A DNA stretch of 64,000 bases. Source: RBG-13-51-18 sp050014095 (lineage in GTDB: Bacteria > Chloroflexota > Dehalococcoidia > Dehalococcoidales > RBG-16-60-22). Location: assembly GCA_050014095.1 (NCBI GenBank), contig JBEKDZ010000005.1, positions 1 to 64,000 of the forward strand, written 5' to 3'. The notes under the pieces were generated by a model. It saw only the letters and a list, made by a program, of their open reading frames with translations. It had not been told where the DNA came from and ran no database searches. Both the position numbers and the translations under genes were made by a program. This document shows positions 34,494-42,461 of the stretch, in pieces; the first letter of the stretch is position 1, and each line of letters begins with the position of its first letter.

Positions 34494-35406
34494 TTCTGAT
34501 ACCCCCTGCGATAAAACAAATCACTATCCACGTCGCCACGGCAATTAAGAATATATTTAACGCTCTCCCGATAGTCTCCAACGACGGCGCCGGGTTGCCT
34601 TCACCCAGCACATAGTGTCCCGGTTTTTCCAGTCGCACGTCGAGCGCGCCAGCTATCGCCGCCATGGGCCAGCCGGCGTTAGGACTTTCCGTTTTAACGT
34701 GTTCCCGCATGGCTGTACTCCAGGTACTCCGCCCTCTTTTTTTCATTGCAGCGGCGATTAATATTACCAGCGCCGCCAGCCGCGCAGGAATGAAGTTAAG
34801 CACATCGTCAAATCGAGCGCAAAACTTGCCCAGGTATTCATACTTGCCGTGATAGCCTAACATGGAATCAAGCGTGTTCACTACCCGGTAGCCGATAGCC
34901 CCCGGTACGCCGAGCAACAGAAAATAGAAGAGCGGCGCGATAACACTATCGCCGACGCCTTCAGCCACCGATTCCGTCGCCGCTGAAGCCATCAGGGATT
35001 TATCCAGGTTGCGCGTATCACGGTTGACCAAGGCTCGCAGCTCGAAGCGTGTTTTTTCCAGGTTATCTTCTTTTAATAGCTGTTTAATTTTTACAGCACT
35101 ATGCCACAGTCCCCGAATAGAGAACATCAGCTTAAGCAAAACCCCGCTAACGATGATATAGGCTATTTGATTCCAACCCTGTAAATAATTCAATAGAAAA
35201 TAAACTGGTGTTACGAAAAGCGCTGCAGTCAACAAGGTCATCATCATACCATAAACAAACTGCCAGATGGGGCGCAGTCTTAATCCGCCCCTCTCCAGGA
35301 GGGAAATAGCTTTACCCATCCAAGCCACCGGATGAATAATATCCGGCGGGTCGCCTAATACTAGGTCGATGCAGAAAGCCAGCGCGAGAATCCATAGTAT
35401 TTCCAT
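34477..35406 (-). CDS. cbiB: Adenosylcobinamide-phosphate synthase CbiB
   Basis: Membrane enzyme that attaches aminopropanol phosphate to adenosylcobyric acid. Family marks: 'CIDLVLGDPPDIIHPVAWMGKAI' near the N-terminus, 'LVNRDTRNLDKSLMASAATESVAEGVGDSVIAPL' and several hydrophobic helices. The start at 35406 (one base after the btuD stop) gives an N-terminus like known CbiB proteins; in-frame ATGs at 35418 and 35439 are alternatives. 309 residues from this start. Confidence 0.93.
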   Translation of the reverse strand: MEILWILALAFCIDLVLGDPPDIIHPVAWMGKAISLLERGGLRLRPIWQFVYGMMMTLLTAALFVTPVYFLLNYLQGWNQIAYIIVSGVLLKLMFSIRGLWHSAVKIKQLLKEDNLEKTRFELRALVNRDTRNLDKSLMASAATESVAEGVGDSVIAPLFYFLLLGVPGAIGYRVVNTLDSMLGYHGKYEYLGKFCARFDDVLNFIPARLAALVILIAAAMKKRGRSTWSTAMREHVKTESPNAGWPMAAIAGALDVRLEKPGHYVLGEGNPAPSLETIGRALNIFLIAVATWIVICFIAGGIRIAVTA

Positions 35407-35407
35407 A

Positions 35408-36214
35408 TTAAACGCCATTTTGCCGTAGATGATTCGCATGAGCGCTTAGCAGCACTGTCGGCAGACCGTTAAGAGGGTGGGTATAGACGCAGTTCTCTGC
35501 TCCGTAGACCTGCTTGATGTTCTTATCGGTGATGACCTCTGCCGGTTTGCCCTGACTGTGTATACGCCCTTCGTGAATCAGTATCAGGCGGTCGCAGTAC
35601 TGTGCCGCTAGGTTGAGGTCGTGGATAGCTGCCAAAATGGGCAGGCCGTTCTCCCGACAGAGATTTTTCATGAGGTCCAGTACATCCCCCTGTCGACCGA
35701 TATCCAGGTTGGCGGTCGGTTCGTCCATCAGAATCGCCTTGGTATCCTGAACCAATACACGTGCAATCAGCAGGCATTGTATCTCGCCGCCGGAAAGCTC
35801 GTTAACATAGCGGTTCGCCAGCTTCGTGGTGCCGGTCTTTTCCATGGCTTGCCGGGTCATATCCCAGTCCTGCCAGTTTTCGGACTGGAATAATCCTAGA
35901 TGCGGATTCCGTCCCATCAGCACAATCTCGAAAGCGGTAAAGGTGCTGGGCAGCAGCGGCAGCTGCGGTACCACGCCCACCAGGCAGGCAAGTTCCCGCC
36001 GCGGTATCTTTCTTATATCCCTTCCCCCCACCAATATCTTCCCCGCTTTTGGCTGGATGAGGTGACTTAACGCTCGGATAATCGTGGACTTGCCGGAGCC
36101 ATTAGGCCCTATCAGCCCCACCATTTCCCCAGGTGATGCTTTAAGGGTTACGTCCTCCATCACCGGATGGCGACCATAGCCCAGCTTTACGTTACACATT
36201 TCCAGTTCTATCAT
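35408..36214 (-). CDS. btuD: Cobalamin ABC transporter ATP-binding protein BtuD-like
   Basis: ATPase of a BtuCDF-type importer. Walker A 'GPNGSGKST', signature 'LSGGEIQ', Walker B 'AILMDEPTANLD', H-loop 'AAIHDLNLAA'. ATG 36214 is chosen because translation further upstream reads through a palindromic repeat with no family similarity. 268 residues, normal for FecE/BtuD proteins. btuC lies 162 bases upstream across the repeat; cbiB starts one base after its stop. Siderophore import cannot be ruled out by sequence alone, but the riboswitch and neighbours argue for corrinoids. Confidence 0.93.
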   Translation of the reverse strand: MIELEMCNVKLGYGRHPVMEDVTLKASPGEMVGLIGPNGSGKSTIIRALSHLIQPKAGKILVGGRDIRKIPRRELACLVGVVPQLPLLPSTFTAFEIVLMGRNPHLGLFQSENWQDWDMTRQAMEKTGTTKLANRYVNELSGGEIQCLLIARVLVQDTKAILMDEPTANLDIGRQGDVLDLMKNLCRENGLPILAAIHDLNLAAQYCDRLILIHEGRIHSQGKPAEVITDKNIKQVYGAENCVYTHPLNGLPTVLLSAHANHLRQNGV

Positions 36215-36244
36215 AACTGCTGCCTGAATTTTTAAATCCTTCTC

Positions 36245-36370
36245 TCGTCTCCCTTTTACAAAGGGAGACGAAATTAGCATTTTTATACAATATCTTATTT
36301 TTTTATTATCGATTGTCCCTCTTTCGTAAAGAGGGTTCACCCTGAAGGTTCTCCCTGAAGGGATGAAGGG
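36245..36370. repeat. Intergenic repeat with two perfect hairpins
   Basis: Between btuC and btuD. A 12-base perfect stem (36245-36271, CGTCTCCCTTT arm with three-base loop) and an 8-base stem (36317-36335, CCCTCTTT-CGT-AAAGAGGG). Then comes the GGTTCACCCTGAA tandem unit (36333-36363) shared with dnaE2 and the 60646 repeat. Neither hairpin has a T-tract on the minus strand. It may act as an mRNA processing or stability element in the btu transcript. Confidence 0.8.
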
Positions 36371-36376
36371 AGATTT

Positions 36377-37453
36377 TTAAAAAATCGCCTTTTTCCGCCG
36401 CCGCAGGAGGTAAAGGAAGAACGGCGCACCGCAGATGGCCGTAATTACGCCGATGGGTATCTCCGTAGGCGCCAGCACGGTGCGGGAAATCAGGTCGGTG
36501 AGAATCATGAAAATCGCTCCAGTCAGTATCGCCAGCGGCAGCAGGAAGCGGTGGTCGGCGCCCCAAATCAGGCGGACGGCATGGGGGATGATGATGCCCA
36601 CGAACCCAATCGTCCCCACGAAAGAAACGCTGGCGGCCGTTATTAAAGTGGCGGCTGCCAGCAGTATCAGCTTTAAGCTCTCCACATTAACACCCAGTTG
36701 CTGCGCCTGCTCCTCATCGAGCTGCATAACGTTGAGCAATCGGGCGAAAATGACGATAACCGCTGTCCCGATGGCAACATAAGGCAGGACGATTAATACC
36801 TGTGACCAGTTGCTCGAGCTGAAGCTCCCCATCATCCAGAAGATAATATTGTGTAGTTTGTTTCCACTGGAGATGATAAGGTAAGAAACGATGGAGCTAA
36901 GCAACGCGCTTAGAGCTACCCCGGCCAGAATCAGCGTGCTCACCGGCAGCGATTTGCCCCTCCGAGCTAGGAGGTAAACGATTATCGTGGCGACGATAGC
37001 CCCGATGAAGGCGAACATTGGTATCACGCCAATTCCCGTGAGGTTCCAGGCAGCCGGCAGTAAAAAACCGATAACCGCCCCCAGCGAAGCCCCCTGCGCC
37101 ACCCCGATGAGGTAAGGGTCGGCGAGGGGGTTGCGGAACAACCCTTGATAGGTTGCTCCAGCTATCGCCAGGGCGGAGCCTACCAGCCCCGCTAGGAGGA
37201 TGCGGGGCAAGCGTATATCCAGGACAATGGTCGCTGTTGTGTTCGACCATGTCTGGTCGATATTAATAAAGGGCAGCTTATCCGCCAGGATGCTGAAGGT
37301 CGTCCCCAGGGGCACAGGCACGCTGCCGATGCTCGTCGCCAGCGCTATAATGATTATCAACGCCACGCCAAGCCCCACCAGACTGATAATCCGCCGGCGC
37401 CTGCCGGCAAGATAAGCTGTGTCTTTTATTTTTTCTCTCGGTTTAGATGCCAT
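36377..37453 (-). CDS. btuC: Cobalamin ABC transporter permease BtuC-like (FecCD family)
   Basis: Integral membrane subunit of the importer, 358 residues with about ten hydrophobic helices. FecCD marks are 'RLPRILLAGLVGSALAIAGA', 'FRNPLADPYLIGVAQGASLGA' and, near the end, 'TIGFVGIIIPHAVRLIWG' and 'EIPIGVITAICGAPFFLYLL'. It lies between btuF and btuD on the same strand. Confidence 0.94.
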   Translation of the reverse strand: MASKPREKIKDTAYLAGRRRRIISLVGLGVALIIIIALATSIGSVPVPLGTTFSILADKLPFINIDQTWSNTTATIVLDIRLPRILLAGLVGSALAIAGATYQGLFRNPLADPYLIGVAQGASLGAVIGFLLPAAWNLTGIGVIPMFAFIGAIVATIIVYLLARRGKSLPVSTLILAGVALSALLSSIVSYLIISSGNKLHNIIFWMMGSFSSSNWSQVLIVLPYVAIGTAVIVIFARLLNVMQLDEEQAQQLGVNVESLKLILLAAATLITAASVSFVGTIGFVGIIIPHAVRLIWGADHRFLLPLAILTGAIFMILTDLISRTVLAPTEIPIGVITAICGAPFFLYLLRRRKKAIF

Positions 37454-37478
37454 TTAACAACCTTTATTTCTATATTTT

Positions 37479-37617
37479 CATTGCGAGCCATCCCGATGAG
37501 CCTGGAATCCCCCTGCGAATCGGGAGGCTTCAGCCCGAGTTCAGTCCGAGGGCGTGGCAATCTCGATGATATATTAGTCCAATGATAGAGATTGCCACGG
37601 GCTTCGCCCTCGCAATG
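37479..37617. repeat. 139-base palindromic intergenic repeat (CATTGCGAG ends)
   Basis: Between btuF and btuC. Ends are inverted: CATTGCGAG (37479-37487) and CTCGCAATG (37609-37617). An internal perfect inverted pair, GTGGCAATCTC (37554-37564) and GAGATTGCCAC (37588-37598), is flanked by GGGC/GCCC. This looks like a non-autonomous mobile palindrome of a type common in bacterial chromosomes. No second copy was found here. Confidence 0.8.
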
Positions 37618-37639
37618 ATAGCGCATTTTTCCTTCCCTT

Positions 37640-38572
37640 TTACTCCAGCTCCGGATGTATCATCCGGAAAAACTCCTCCAATGCATCCACTATCCTTGGA
37701 CCCGGCCGGCCGATAATATCCATATCCACACTATATATCCTATTGTTCTGGCGACCTTCGGTATCCTTCAGTCGCTCTTCTGTTTTTATGTATTGGAACG
37801 GCAAATCCTCCCCTGTCCCCATCCCTATCCCAGCGATATAGACCTGCGGGTTAGCGTCGATAATCGCCTCCAGGCTCATACTTGCATGGCCATTCAATCC
37901 GTGAGCGATGTTAATGCCGCCAGCTATCTCGATGAGGGCATCTTCGAAGGTTTCTGCGCCGGCTGTCCAGATGGGGTCTTGCCAGAAGATATAGAAAACA
38001 TGCGGCTTCTGCGCCTGGGTGAGTTTGCTTGTCTTTGCGGTTACGGCGTTAATCCGTTTTTGCATGTCAGCCACCAGCTTGGCGGCTACTTCATCCTGCC
38101 CCGTGATTTTCCCCACCAGCGTAATCGAACTTAAAACCTCGTCCATACTATGGGGAACTAAAGCGACGACGGTCAACCCGTGACTCTCCAGTTGCTGGTA
38201 GGTACTTTCCGATTGGGCATCCGTCGCCAGCACCAGGTCCGGCTCCTTGGCGATAATCTCTTCGATATTAGGATTGTTATAAGCGCCAATGCTCGGTTTC
38301 GTTTTCGCCTCAGGCGGGTAATCGCAGTAGTCCGTAACGCCGGCGATGCGGTCGCCTAGCCCCAGCGCGAACAGGATTTCTGTATTGCTAGGTGCCAGCG
38401 ATATTATTCTCTGTGGGTGACTGTTATTGATGGTGATTTGTCTCCCGTAAGAGTCCGTAATGGTAAAGGATGACGGCGTTGGCGTTGCCGTTGGGGCGCA
38501 TGATGTAAAAATTCCTGCGAATAATGCTACCCCCAATAATATTAGTCCGATTTTTTTAATAGTGCTTTTCAT
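37640..38572 (-). CDS. btuF: Cobalamin-binding lipoprotein BtuF-like
   Basis: Extracytoplasmic corrinoid-binding subunit, 310 residues. N-terminal lysines, a hydrophobic stretch and 'FTSC' suggest a lipoprotein signal with Cys lipidation, followed by a Thr/Pro-rich tether. The class III binding fold is seen in 'RIISLAPSNTEILFALGLGDRIAGVTDYCDYP', 'EEIIAKEPDLVL' and 'IWTAGAETFEDALIEIAGG'. AAAGGAG precedes the ATG. First gene after the cobalamin riboswitch. Confidence 0.93.
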   Translation of the reverse strand: MKSTIKKIGLILLGVALFAGIFTSCAPTATPTPSSFTITDSYGRQITINNSHPQRIISLAPSNTEILFALGLGDRIAGVTDYCDYPPEAKTKPSIGAYNNPNIEEIIAKEPDLVLATDAQSESTYQQLESHGLTVVALVPHSMDEVLSSITLVGKITGQDEVAAKLVADMQKRINAVTAKTSKLTQAQKPHVFYIFWQDPIWTAGAETFEDALIEIAGGINIAHGLNGHASMSLEAIIDANPQVYIAGIGMGTGEDLPFQYIKTEERLKDTEGRQNNRIYSVDMDIIGRPGPRIVDALEEFFRMIHPELE

Positions 38573-38585
38573 CTATCTCCTTTAT

Positions 38586-38624
38586 AAAAAATCACCCCTT
38601 GCCTTTTTACAGCTAAGGGGTGAT
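38586..38624 (-). terminator. Intrinsic terminator of the cobalamin riboswitch (second hairpin)
   Basis: On the minus strand ATCACCCCTT (38615-38624) pairs perfectly with AAGGGGTGAT (38591-38600) over ten bases, followed by T5 (38586-38590). It ends 14 bases before the btuF start. With the hairpin at 38636-38671 it forms two terminator-like structures in a row. Confidence 0.85.
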
Positions 38625-38635
38625 AACGACTCAAT

Positions 38636-38671
38636 AAAAAGTCCTACCACTCCCCCGCGGAGTAATGTAGG
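38636..38671 (-). terminator. Terminator-like hairpin of the cobalamin riboswitch (first hairpin)
   Basis: On the minus strand CCTAC/GTAGG and ACTCC/GGAGT form a two-part stem around GCGGG, followed by T5 (38636-38640). It lies immediately after the aptamer, so its 5' arm could be competed for by aptamer folding. Confidence 0.7.
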
Positions 38672-38800
38672 CATTACAGAGGTTGGCGTTCTGACTGATG
38701 GCCCTTATTGGTAGCCAAATACAGCGGCGCGGCCGCGTCGGACTCTCACCGACTTGCTATCCAGTTAGTCCCTCGCTCACGCTCGGGCACCCCTGTTCGC
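38672..38800 (-). ncRNA. Cobalamin (AdoCbl-type) riboswitch aptamer
   Basis: Reading the minus strand from 38800: GGGGTGCCCGAGCG, then GAGGGACTAACTGG, then AGTCGGTGAGAGTCCGACGC, then GCGCCGCTGTA, and finally CAGTCAGAACGCCAACCT. These are the conserved blocks of cobalamin riboswitches in order (P3 GGTGCC, GGTGA..TCC, GC..CGCTGT B12-box region, AGTCAGA). Two terminator-like hairpins and btuF follow, so corrinoid binding should reduce expression of the uptake and salvage genes. Confidence 0.92.
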
Positions 38801-38818
38801 TTATTCAATTGTGCTATA

Positions 38819-38847
38819 ACTATACCCTATCTAAAAGAAAAAATCAA
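38819..38847 (-). promoter_or_regulatory. Promoter of the riboswitch-btuF operon
   Basis: On the minus strand TTGATT (38842-38847), 17-base spacer, TATAGT (38819-38824). It places transcription start a few bases before the riboswitch aptamer. Confidence 0.7.
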
Positions 38848-38918
38848 GCCACGAAAATAAAAGTTTACGGGGAAAATTTATTGCCGGAATATCGGTTTGT
38901 TTTGGTGGAAGAGGCAGC

Positions 38919-39332
38919 TTAGCTAGATGGCTGAAGGACCTGGTGGTGATAGCGTCTTAATTTAGCCTTTATTCTGGCGATGAATGGCTTTACCGCGAAA
39001 GGCTTACGAATGAAGTCATCGGCGCCGTGCGCCAGCATCGTCTTGAGTGTCTCTAGTTCGTTATTGGTGGCAATGACGATTATCGGCACATCAGAGTGTT
39101 CCCGCATCTTATCGATTGTACGCAGGCTTTCATCATCCGGTGTGAAGGTATCCATGATTACCATATCAGGGTGCAGTTTTTCGAAAAGACGCAATGCTTC
39201 ATCGTAATCAGCCACAACCACAGTATCGTAGCCTTCCAACTCAAGCGTACGATTCAATAACTTCAACATATCCTGGTTGTTATCCATCACCAGGATACGC
39301 TCGTGTTCTTTTGTATCATTTATAGTTTTCAA
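38919..39332 (-). CDS. Single-domain response regulator
   Basis: A 137-residue receiver with no output domain. Phospho-acceptor Asp is in 'DMVIMDTFTPDDES', lysine in 'DDFIRKPFAVKPF'; the first acidic motif is 'VMDNNQD'. The C-terminal tail 'KAKLRRYHHQVLQPSS' looks like the start of a linker to a DNA-binding domain that is absent, so it resembles a truncated OmpR-type protein. It follows the 86-residue gene by 15 bases; both are downstream of a TGTGA array at 39653-39700. Confidence 0.88.
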   Translation of the reverse strand: MKTINDTKEHERILVMDNNQDMLKLLNRTLELEGYDTVVVADYDEALRLFEKLHPDMVIMDTFTPDDESLRTIDKMREHSDVPIIVIATNNELETLKTMLAHGADDFIRKPFAVKPFIARIKAKLRRYHHQVLQPSS

Positions 39333-39347
39333 TTTTTCTCCATTTCT

Positions 39348-39608
39348 TTAGTTTTGTGAACCCCTGGGTAATATCATTTCCCATATAGGTACGAAGACTA
39401 TTTTACCCCTGGCATCGGTAATGCTTCTGATTAAACCTTTCTCGTGAGGCGGCTGAACATCAAAGAGTAATCCCATATCCTTGAGCGTTTTTACATCCTC
39501 GGTTATTTTCGGCTCCCATTTCTGCCCATTTTTATGTGCCTGGCAGAATACTCTCATATCTTTGAGGTGTCGGTTAAAGGAGTTTATATTGTTCCATACC
39601 AGAATCAT
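39348..39608 (-). CDS. Small protein of unknown function
   Basis: An 86-residue protein, not recognised. It is mixed alpha/beta with no signal peptide or membrane segment; 'LKDMGLLFDVQPPHEKGLIRSITDARGKIVFV' suggests a small winged-helix or beta-hairpin end. GGGAGA precedes the ATG. It is translated just before the single-domain receiver and is the first gene after a composite TGTGA array whose nearest motif is 45 bases from its start. Confidence 0.65.
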   Translation of the reverse strand: MILVWNNINSFNRHLKDMRVFCQAHKNGQKWEPKITEDVKTLKDMGLLFDVQPPHEKGLIRSITDARGKIVFVPIWEMILPRGSQN

Positions 39609-39652
39609 TTTTGTTCTCCCAGCCTTACATTAGTAACAGTACTAAATGGTGC

Positions 39653-39700
39653 TCACATTTTAATCACCAAGCATTAGGTCATTCTCACAAAAACATCACA
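39653..39700 (-). promoter_or_regulatory. Composite TCACA (TGTGA) operator, copy 1
   Basis: Motif starts at 39653 (TCACA), 39664 (TCACC), 39685 (TCACA) and 39696 (TCACA): offsets 0, 11, 32, 43. It lies 45 bases upstream of the small-protein gene. The 11-base direct-repeat pitch is that of OmpR/PhoB-type dimers. Three more copies with the same offsets exist at 40307, 56465 and 56982. Confidence 0.7.
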
Positions 39701-39711
39701 TAGCTGTGATA

Positions 39712-40260
39712 TTAAACGTGTTCCGCATTAAGGTAGAATTCAGGTGAGATATCACGGCCCTTGGGGTTTGGATAGCTTTTATAACTGCCGGACTCAACCG
39801 TGACTTTATAATGTGCCATACCGGGCAGCGTGAAGTTCACCTGGGGGTTTTCCAGTGTGATGTAGGTATCGGGTCGATTGGTGCCGTTTTGTGATGTGAC
39901 TAGTTGCCACTGCCCGTTGCCGTCTTCCACATATATCGCCACCTTAATAATGAGATATCTTAAGGATTTGACGAGCTCGTCGGGGTTTGTGATGTAGAGG
40001 TTGATGGATATGTCTGGCTGGCTGTCAGTGGCATTGATATAGAAAAGGTCGCCGGGCTCAACGCTGCCGATATAGTTGCCGAAGAAGTTCACGGCAGGTG
40101 CTGCTTCCGGAGAAGCGGCTTCAATGCTTATTTCACTATTGGAACCGGCACCTGCCAGACCGGCTATGTTGTTGGTGTGGCCATAGGCGGTGGATGTTAC
40201 CCATGAACCCACCGTCAGCACGCTTAACGTAATTAGAATGAAGGTAATTACTTTTTTCAT
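39712..40260 (-). CDS. Secreted protein of unknown function
   Basis: 182 residues. A clear Sec signal (Lys-Lys, 'VITFILITLSVLTVG', 'TAYG' near residue 27) suggests export. The mature part is probably beta-rich: 'GNYIGSVEPGDLFYINATDSQPDISINLYITNPDELV', 'AIYVEDGNGQWQLVTSQNG', 'YKVTVESGSYKSY'. It has no cysteines in the mature region, no anchor and no recognised domain. A composite TGTGA array ends 47 bases upstream, and the gene stands alone between that array and another one. Confidence 0.7.
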   Translation of the reverse strand: MKKVITFILITLSVLTVGSWVTSTAYGHTNNIAGLAGAGSNSEISIEAASPEAAPAVNFFGNYIGSVEPGDLFYINATDSQPDISINLYITNPDELVKSLRYLIIKVAIYVEDGNGQWQLVTSQNGTNRPDTYITLENPQVNFTLPGMAHYKVTVESGSYKSYPNPKGRDISPEFYLNAEHV

Positions 40261-40306
40261 CGAAGCCGCTCTCTATCGAATCCATTTTTAGTCTAGAGAA
40301 AGCGGC

Positions 40307-40354
40307 TCACGGTGACGTCACAAGCAGCAATTGTGACATCACAGAGTAATCAAA
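40307..40354 (-). promoter_or_regulatory. Composite TCACA (TGTGA) operator, copy 2
   Basis: Motif starts at 40307 (TCACG), 40318 (TCACA), 40339 (TCACA) and 40350 (TCAAA): offsets 0, 11, 32, 43, plus an extra TCACA at 40357. It lies 47 bases upstream of the secreted-protein start, the same distance as copy 1 from its gene. Confidence 0.7.
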
Positions 40355-40371
40355 AATCACAAATTACGGCT

Positions 40372-40410
40372 AAAAACAAAAAAGCCTCCCCCATTTTTAT
40401 GAGGAGACTT
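40372..40410 (-). terminator. Terminator after the OmpR-type regulator gene
   Basis: On the minus strand an imperfect stem (AAGTCTCC with GGAGGCTT, one mismatch) is followed by T6-G-T5. It lies about 40 bases after the stop of the regulator at 40452. Confidence 0.65.
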
Positions 40411-40451
40411 GGTTGATTTTGTGTGTTATTACTTGGGAAAGCCAGCTGTTG

Positions 40452-41150
40452 TTAGAATGGCTTGGTTATAATATAGCCTATTCCAGGTCGCGTAAGAATA
40501 TATTCGGGATTTTTAGCGTTATCCCCCAGCTTTTTCCTAAGTCGGGCGATATTCACTTGCAGCAGATGCGCCGCGCCGATATACTCTTCGCCCCAGACGT
40601 TATTTAGCAGCTGGTCCGGAGTTACTACACGGCCGGCATTGAGGCAGATGTAGGAAAGCATTTTATATTCCGTTGAAGTTAACTTTAGCTCCTGCTCATT
40701 GACAATAACGCGGCGTGACGTAAAATCGATTACCAAATTTTTATAGCGGAAGACTACTTCTTGGGGTTTAGTCTGATCACTGGTACGCCGCAGCACCGCC
40801 CGGACCCGGGCTGCCAGCTCGCTGGCAGCAAATGGTTTGGTCACATAGTCGTCCGCACCGGTGTTAAGTCCCTCTACTTTTTCCTTGTCATCTCCTTTGG
40901 CGGTGACCATGATAATGGGAACCTGGGAGAACTCTCGAATACGCCGGCATACCTCATATCCATCCATATCTGGCATCATAATGTCGAGCAGCACCAGGTT
41001 GGGGGTATCTTTATCAAATGATTTTAAAGCAGCTTCACCACAATTGGCGGTAAGAACATCAAAATCTTCTAACTCTAGCATACGCTTCATCATGCGCAAC
41101 ATGCGAATATCATCATCGACTACCAGTACTAAAGCTCTCTTTTTAGGCAT
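40452..41150 (-). CDS. OmpR/PhoB-family response regulator
   Basis: 232 residues. Receiver domain 1-120 ('VVDDDIRMLRMM', phospho-Asp in 'LVLLDIMMPDMDG', Lys in 'DYVTKPFAASEL'), then a winged-helix DNA-binding domain ('LTSTEYKMLSYICLNAGRVV', 'HLLQVNIARLRKKLGD', 'ILTRPGIGYI'). Such proteins bind tandem half-sites about 11 bases apart, matching the arrays found at 39653, 40307, 56465 and 56982, so this adjacent gene is the leading candidate for their regulator. No cognate kinase is directly beside it. It has its own promoter at 41195-41222. Confidence 0.93.
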   Translation of the reverse strand: MPKKRALVLVVDDDIRMLRMMKRMLELEDFDVLTANCGEAALKSFDKDTPNLVLLDIMMPDMDGYEVCRRIREFSQVPIIMVTAKGDDKEKVEGLNTGADDYVTKPFAASELAARVRAVLRRTSDQTKPQEVVFRYKNLVIDFTSRRVIVNEQELKLTSTEYKMLSYICLNAGRVVTPDQLLNNVWGEEYIGAAHLLQVNIARLRKKLGDNAKNPEYILTRPGIGYIITKPF

Positions 41151-41194
41151 ATCGACTGCCTCGCTTTCTGTCAGAAGATATTCTTGGTTCTATT

Positions 41195-41222
41195 ATTATA
41201 AATCAATCCGATTATAAGTCAA
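41195..41222 (-). promoter_or_regulatory. Promoter of the OmpR-type regulator
   Basis: On the minus strand TTGACT (41217-41222), 16-base spacer, TATAAT (41195-41200), 44 bases before the start at 41150. The rest of the 219-base gap back to pilT shows nothing further that is clear. Confidence 0.65.
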
Positions 41223-41369
41223 ATAGATTCATTTTTAAACGGAGACGTTTTATACATTTTTATCATTTTAAATGATTTAACCGAACACCAAGGATATTTT
41301 GGTTTGTTAAAACGGGAGGTTTTCTCTTGGAATCTAGGATGTGAACTTACAATCAAGGTATTAATGATG

Positions 41370-42434
41370 CTATTTATGGACGCCCAGCATCTCGGATAAT
41401 TCCTCCGCATTGATACTGTAGGCGAGGGCTTGTTCGCGGGTGATTATCCTTTTCTCGCAAAGCTCGGCCAGCGATTGGTTCAAGGTCTGCATACCGTTAT
41501 GCGTGCTTGTTTGTATCGTATTTCCCATCTGGTATGTTTTACCTTCGCGTATGAGATTCCTGATAGCAGGTGTTGCCAGCATTACTTCAATAGCGGCTAT
41601 CCGCCCTGATTTATCAGAGCGAGGTATCAAAACTTGGTAAATAACTCCTTCCAGTACGATAGATAGCTGGAAACGCACCTGTTGCTGCTGGTGTGGCGGG
41701 AAAACATCGATAAAGCGGTCAATCGCCTCCGCTGCCCCCATTGTATGGAGAGTGGTCAATACTAGGTGGCCCGTCTCCGCCGCCGTGAGCACCGCCGCCA
41801 TTGTCTCCAGGTCTCTCATCTCGCCTACCATGATTACATCAGGGTCCTGACGCATGGCGTGTTTTAAAGCATTGGTAAAAGACCGGGTATCTCGGCCGAT
41901 TTCCCGCTGGGATATTATACATTTAATATCATTGTGTAAATATTCGATAGGGTCTTTGATAGTGATAATCTTACGGTTGACATTATGGTTAAGATAGTTA
42001 ATCATGGCGGCGAGCGTCGTCGATTTGCCGCAGCCGGTAGGTCCTGTAACTATTACCAGACCGCTCTTTTTCAAGGCGAGGGTCTTACATATTTCAGGCA
42101 GTCCCAACTCTTCTATGGTCGGTGTTCCTGACCTTATCGGCCGGCAAGCCAGACCTATCGTACCTTCCTGCTGGAAGATATTGATACGGAAGCGGCCAAT
42201 GTCTTGAGCCTGGTAAGCGAAATCCGCCTCCAGCTCTTTGGCGAATGTTTCTCTCTGCAGTTCGGTAGTTACTTCTTTGAAGATGATATCCATATCTTCC
42301 GGCGTGATTACGGCGGAATTCTCCTGTACTGTGAGCTCTCCGTTAATACGTAAAACGGGATAATTGAATACCTTTAAATGCAGGTCGGAGGCGTTCCGGG
42401 AAATAGCCGTTCTCAACAGTTCGTCAATATGCAT
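41370..42434 (-). CDS. pilT: Type IV pilus retraction ATPase PilT
   Basis: PilT powers pilus retraction and so twitching motility. 354 residues: Walker A 'GPTGCGKSTTL', Asp box, Walker B 'VMVGEMRDLETM', His box 'GHLVLTTLHTMGAAEAI', and the PilT-specific C-terminal part 'AIRNLIREGKTYQM'. It is the last gene of the long minus-strand pilus operon, 27 bases after the PilM-PilN gene. Presence of PilT implies that these pili can retract. Confidence 0.95.
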   Translation of the reverse strand: MHIDELLRTAISRNASDLHLKVFNYPVLRINGELTVQENSAVITPEDMDIIFKEVTTELQRETFAKELEADFAYQAQDIGRFRINIFQQEGTIGLACRPIRSGTPTIEELGLPEICKTLALKKSGLVIVTGPTGCGKSTTLAAMINYLNHNVNRKIITIKDPIEYLHNDIKCIISQREIGRDTRSFTNALKHAMRQDPDVIMVGEMRDLETMAAVLTAAETGHLVLTTLHTMGAAEAIDRFIDVFPPHQQQQVRFQLSIVLEGVIYQVLIPRSDKSGRIAAIEVMLATPAIRNLIREGKTYQMGNTIQTSTHNGMQTLNQSLAELCEKRIITREQALAYSINAEELSEMLGVHK

Positions 42435-42461
42435 CTGGTTATCTCCTTTTTATGCGTGATG

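Noticed and set aside
36214..36340. Longer start for btuD at 36340
   Set aside because: The extra 42 residues are translated from the palindromic repeat and have no similarity to ABC proteins.
37655..38134. 159-residue open frame opposite btuF
   Set aside because: Antisense to a clear binding-protein gene with no start signal or family similarity.
39696..39709. TCACATAGCTGTGA palindrome considered as a CRP site
   Set aside because: CRP sites are TGTGA-N6-TCACA; here the half-sites are in the opposite order with four bases between, and the left half is part of the phased TCACA array.
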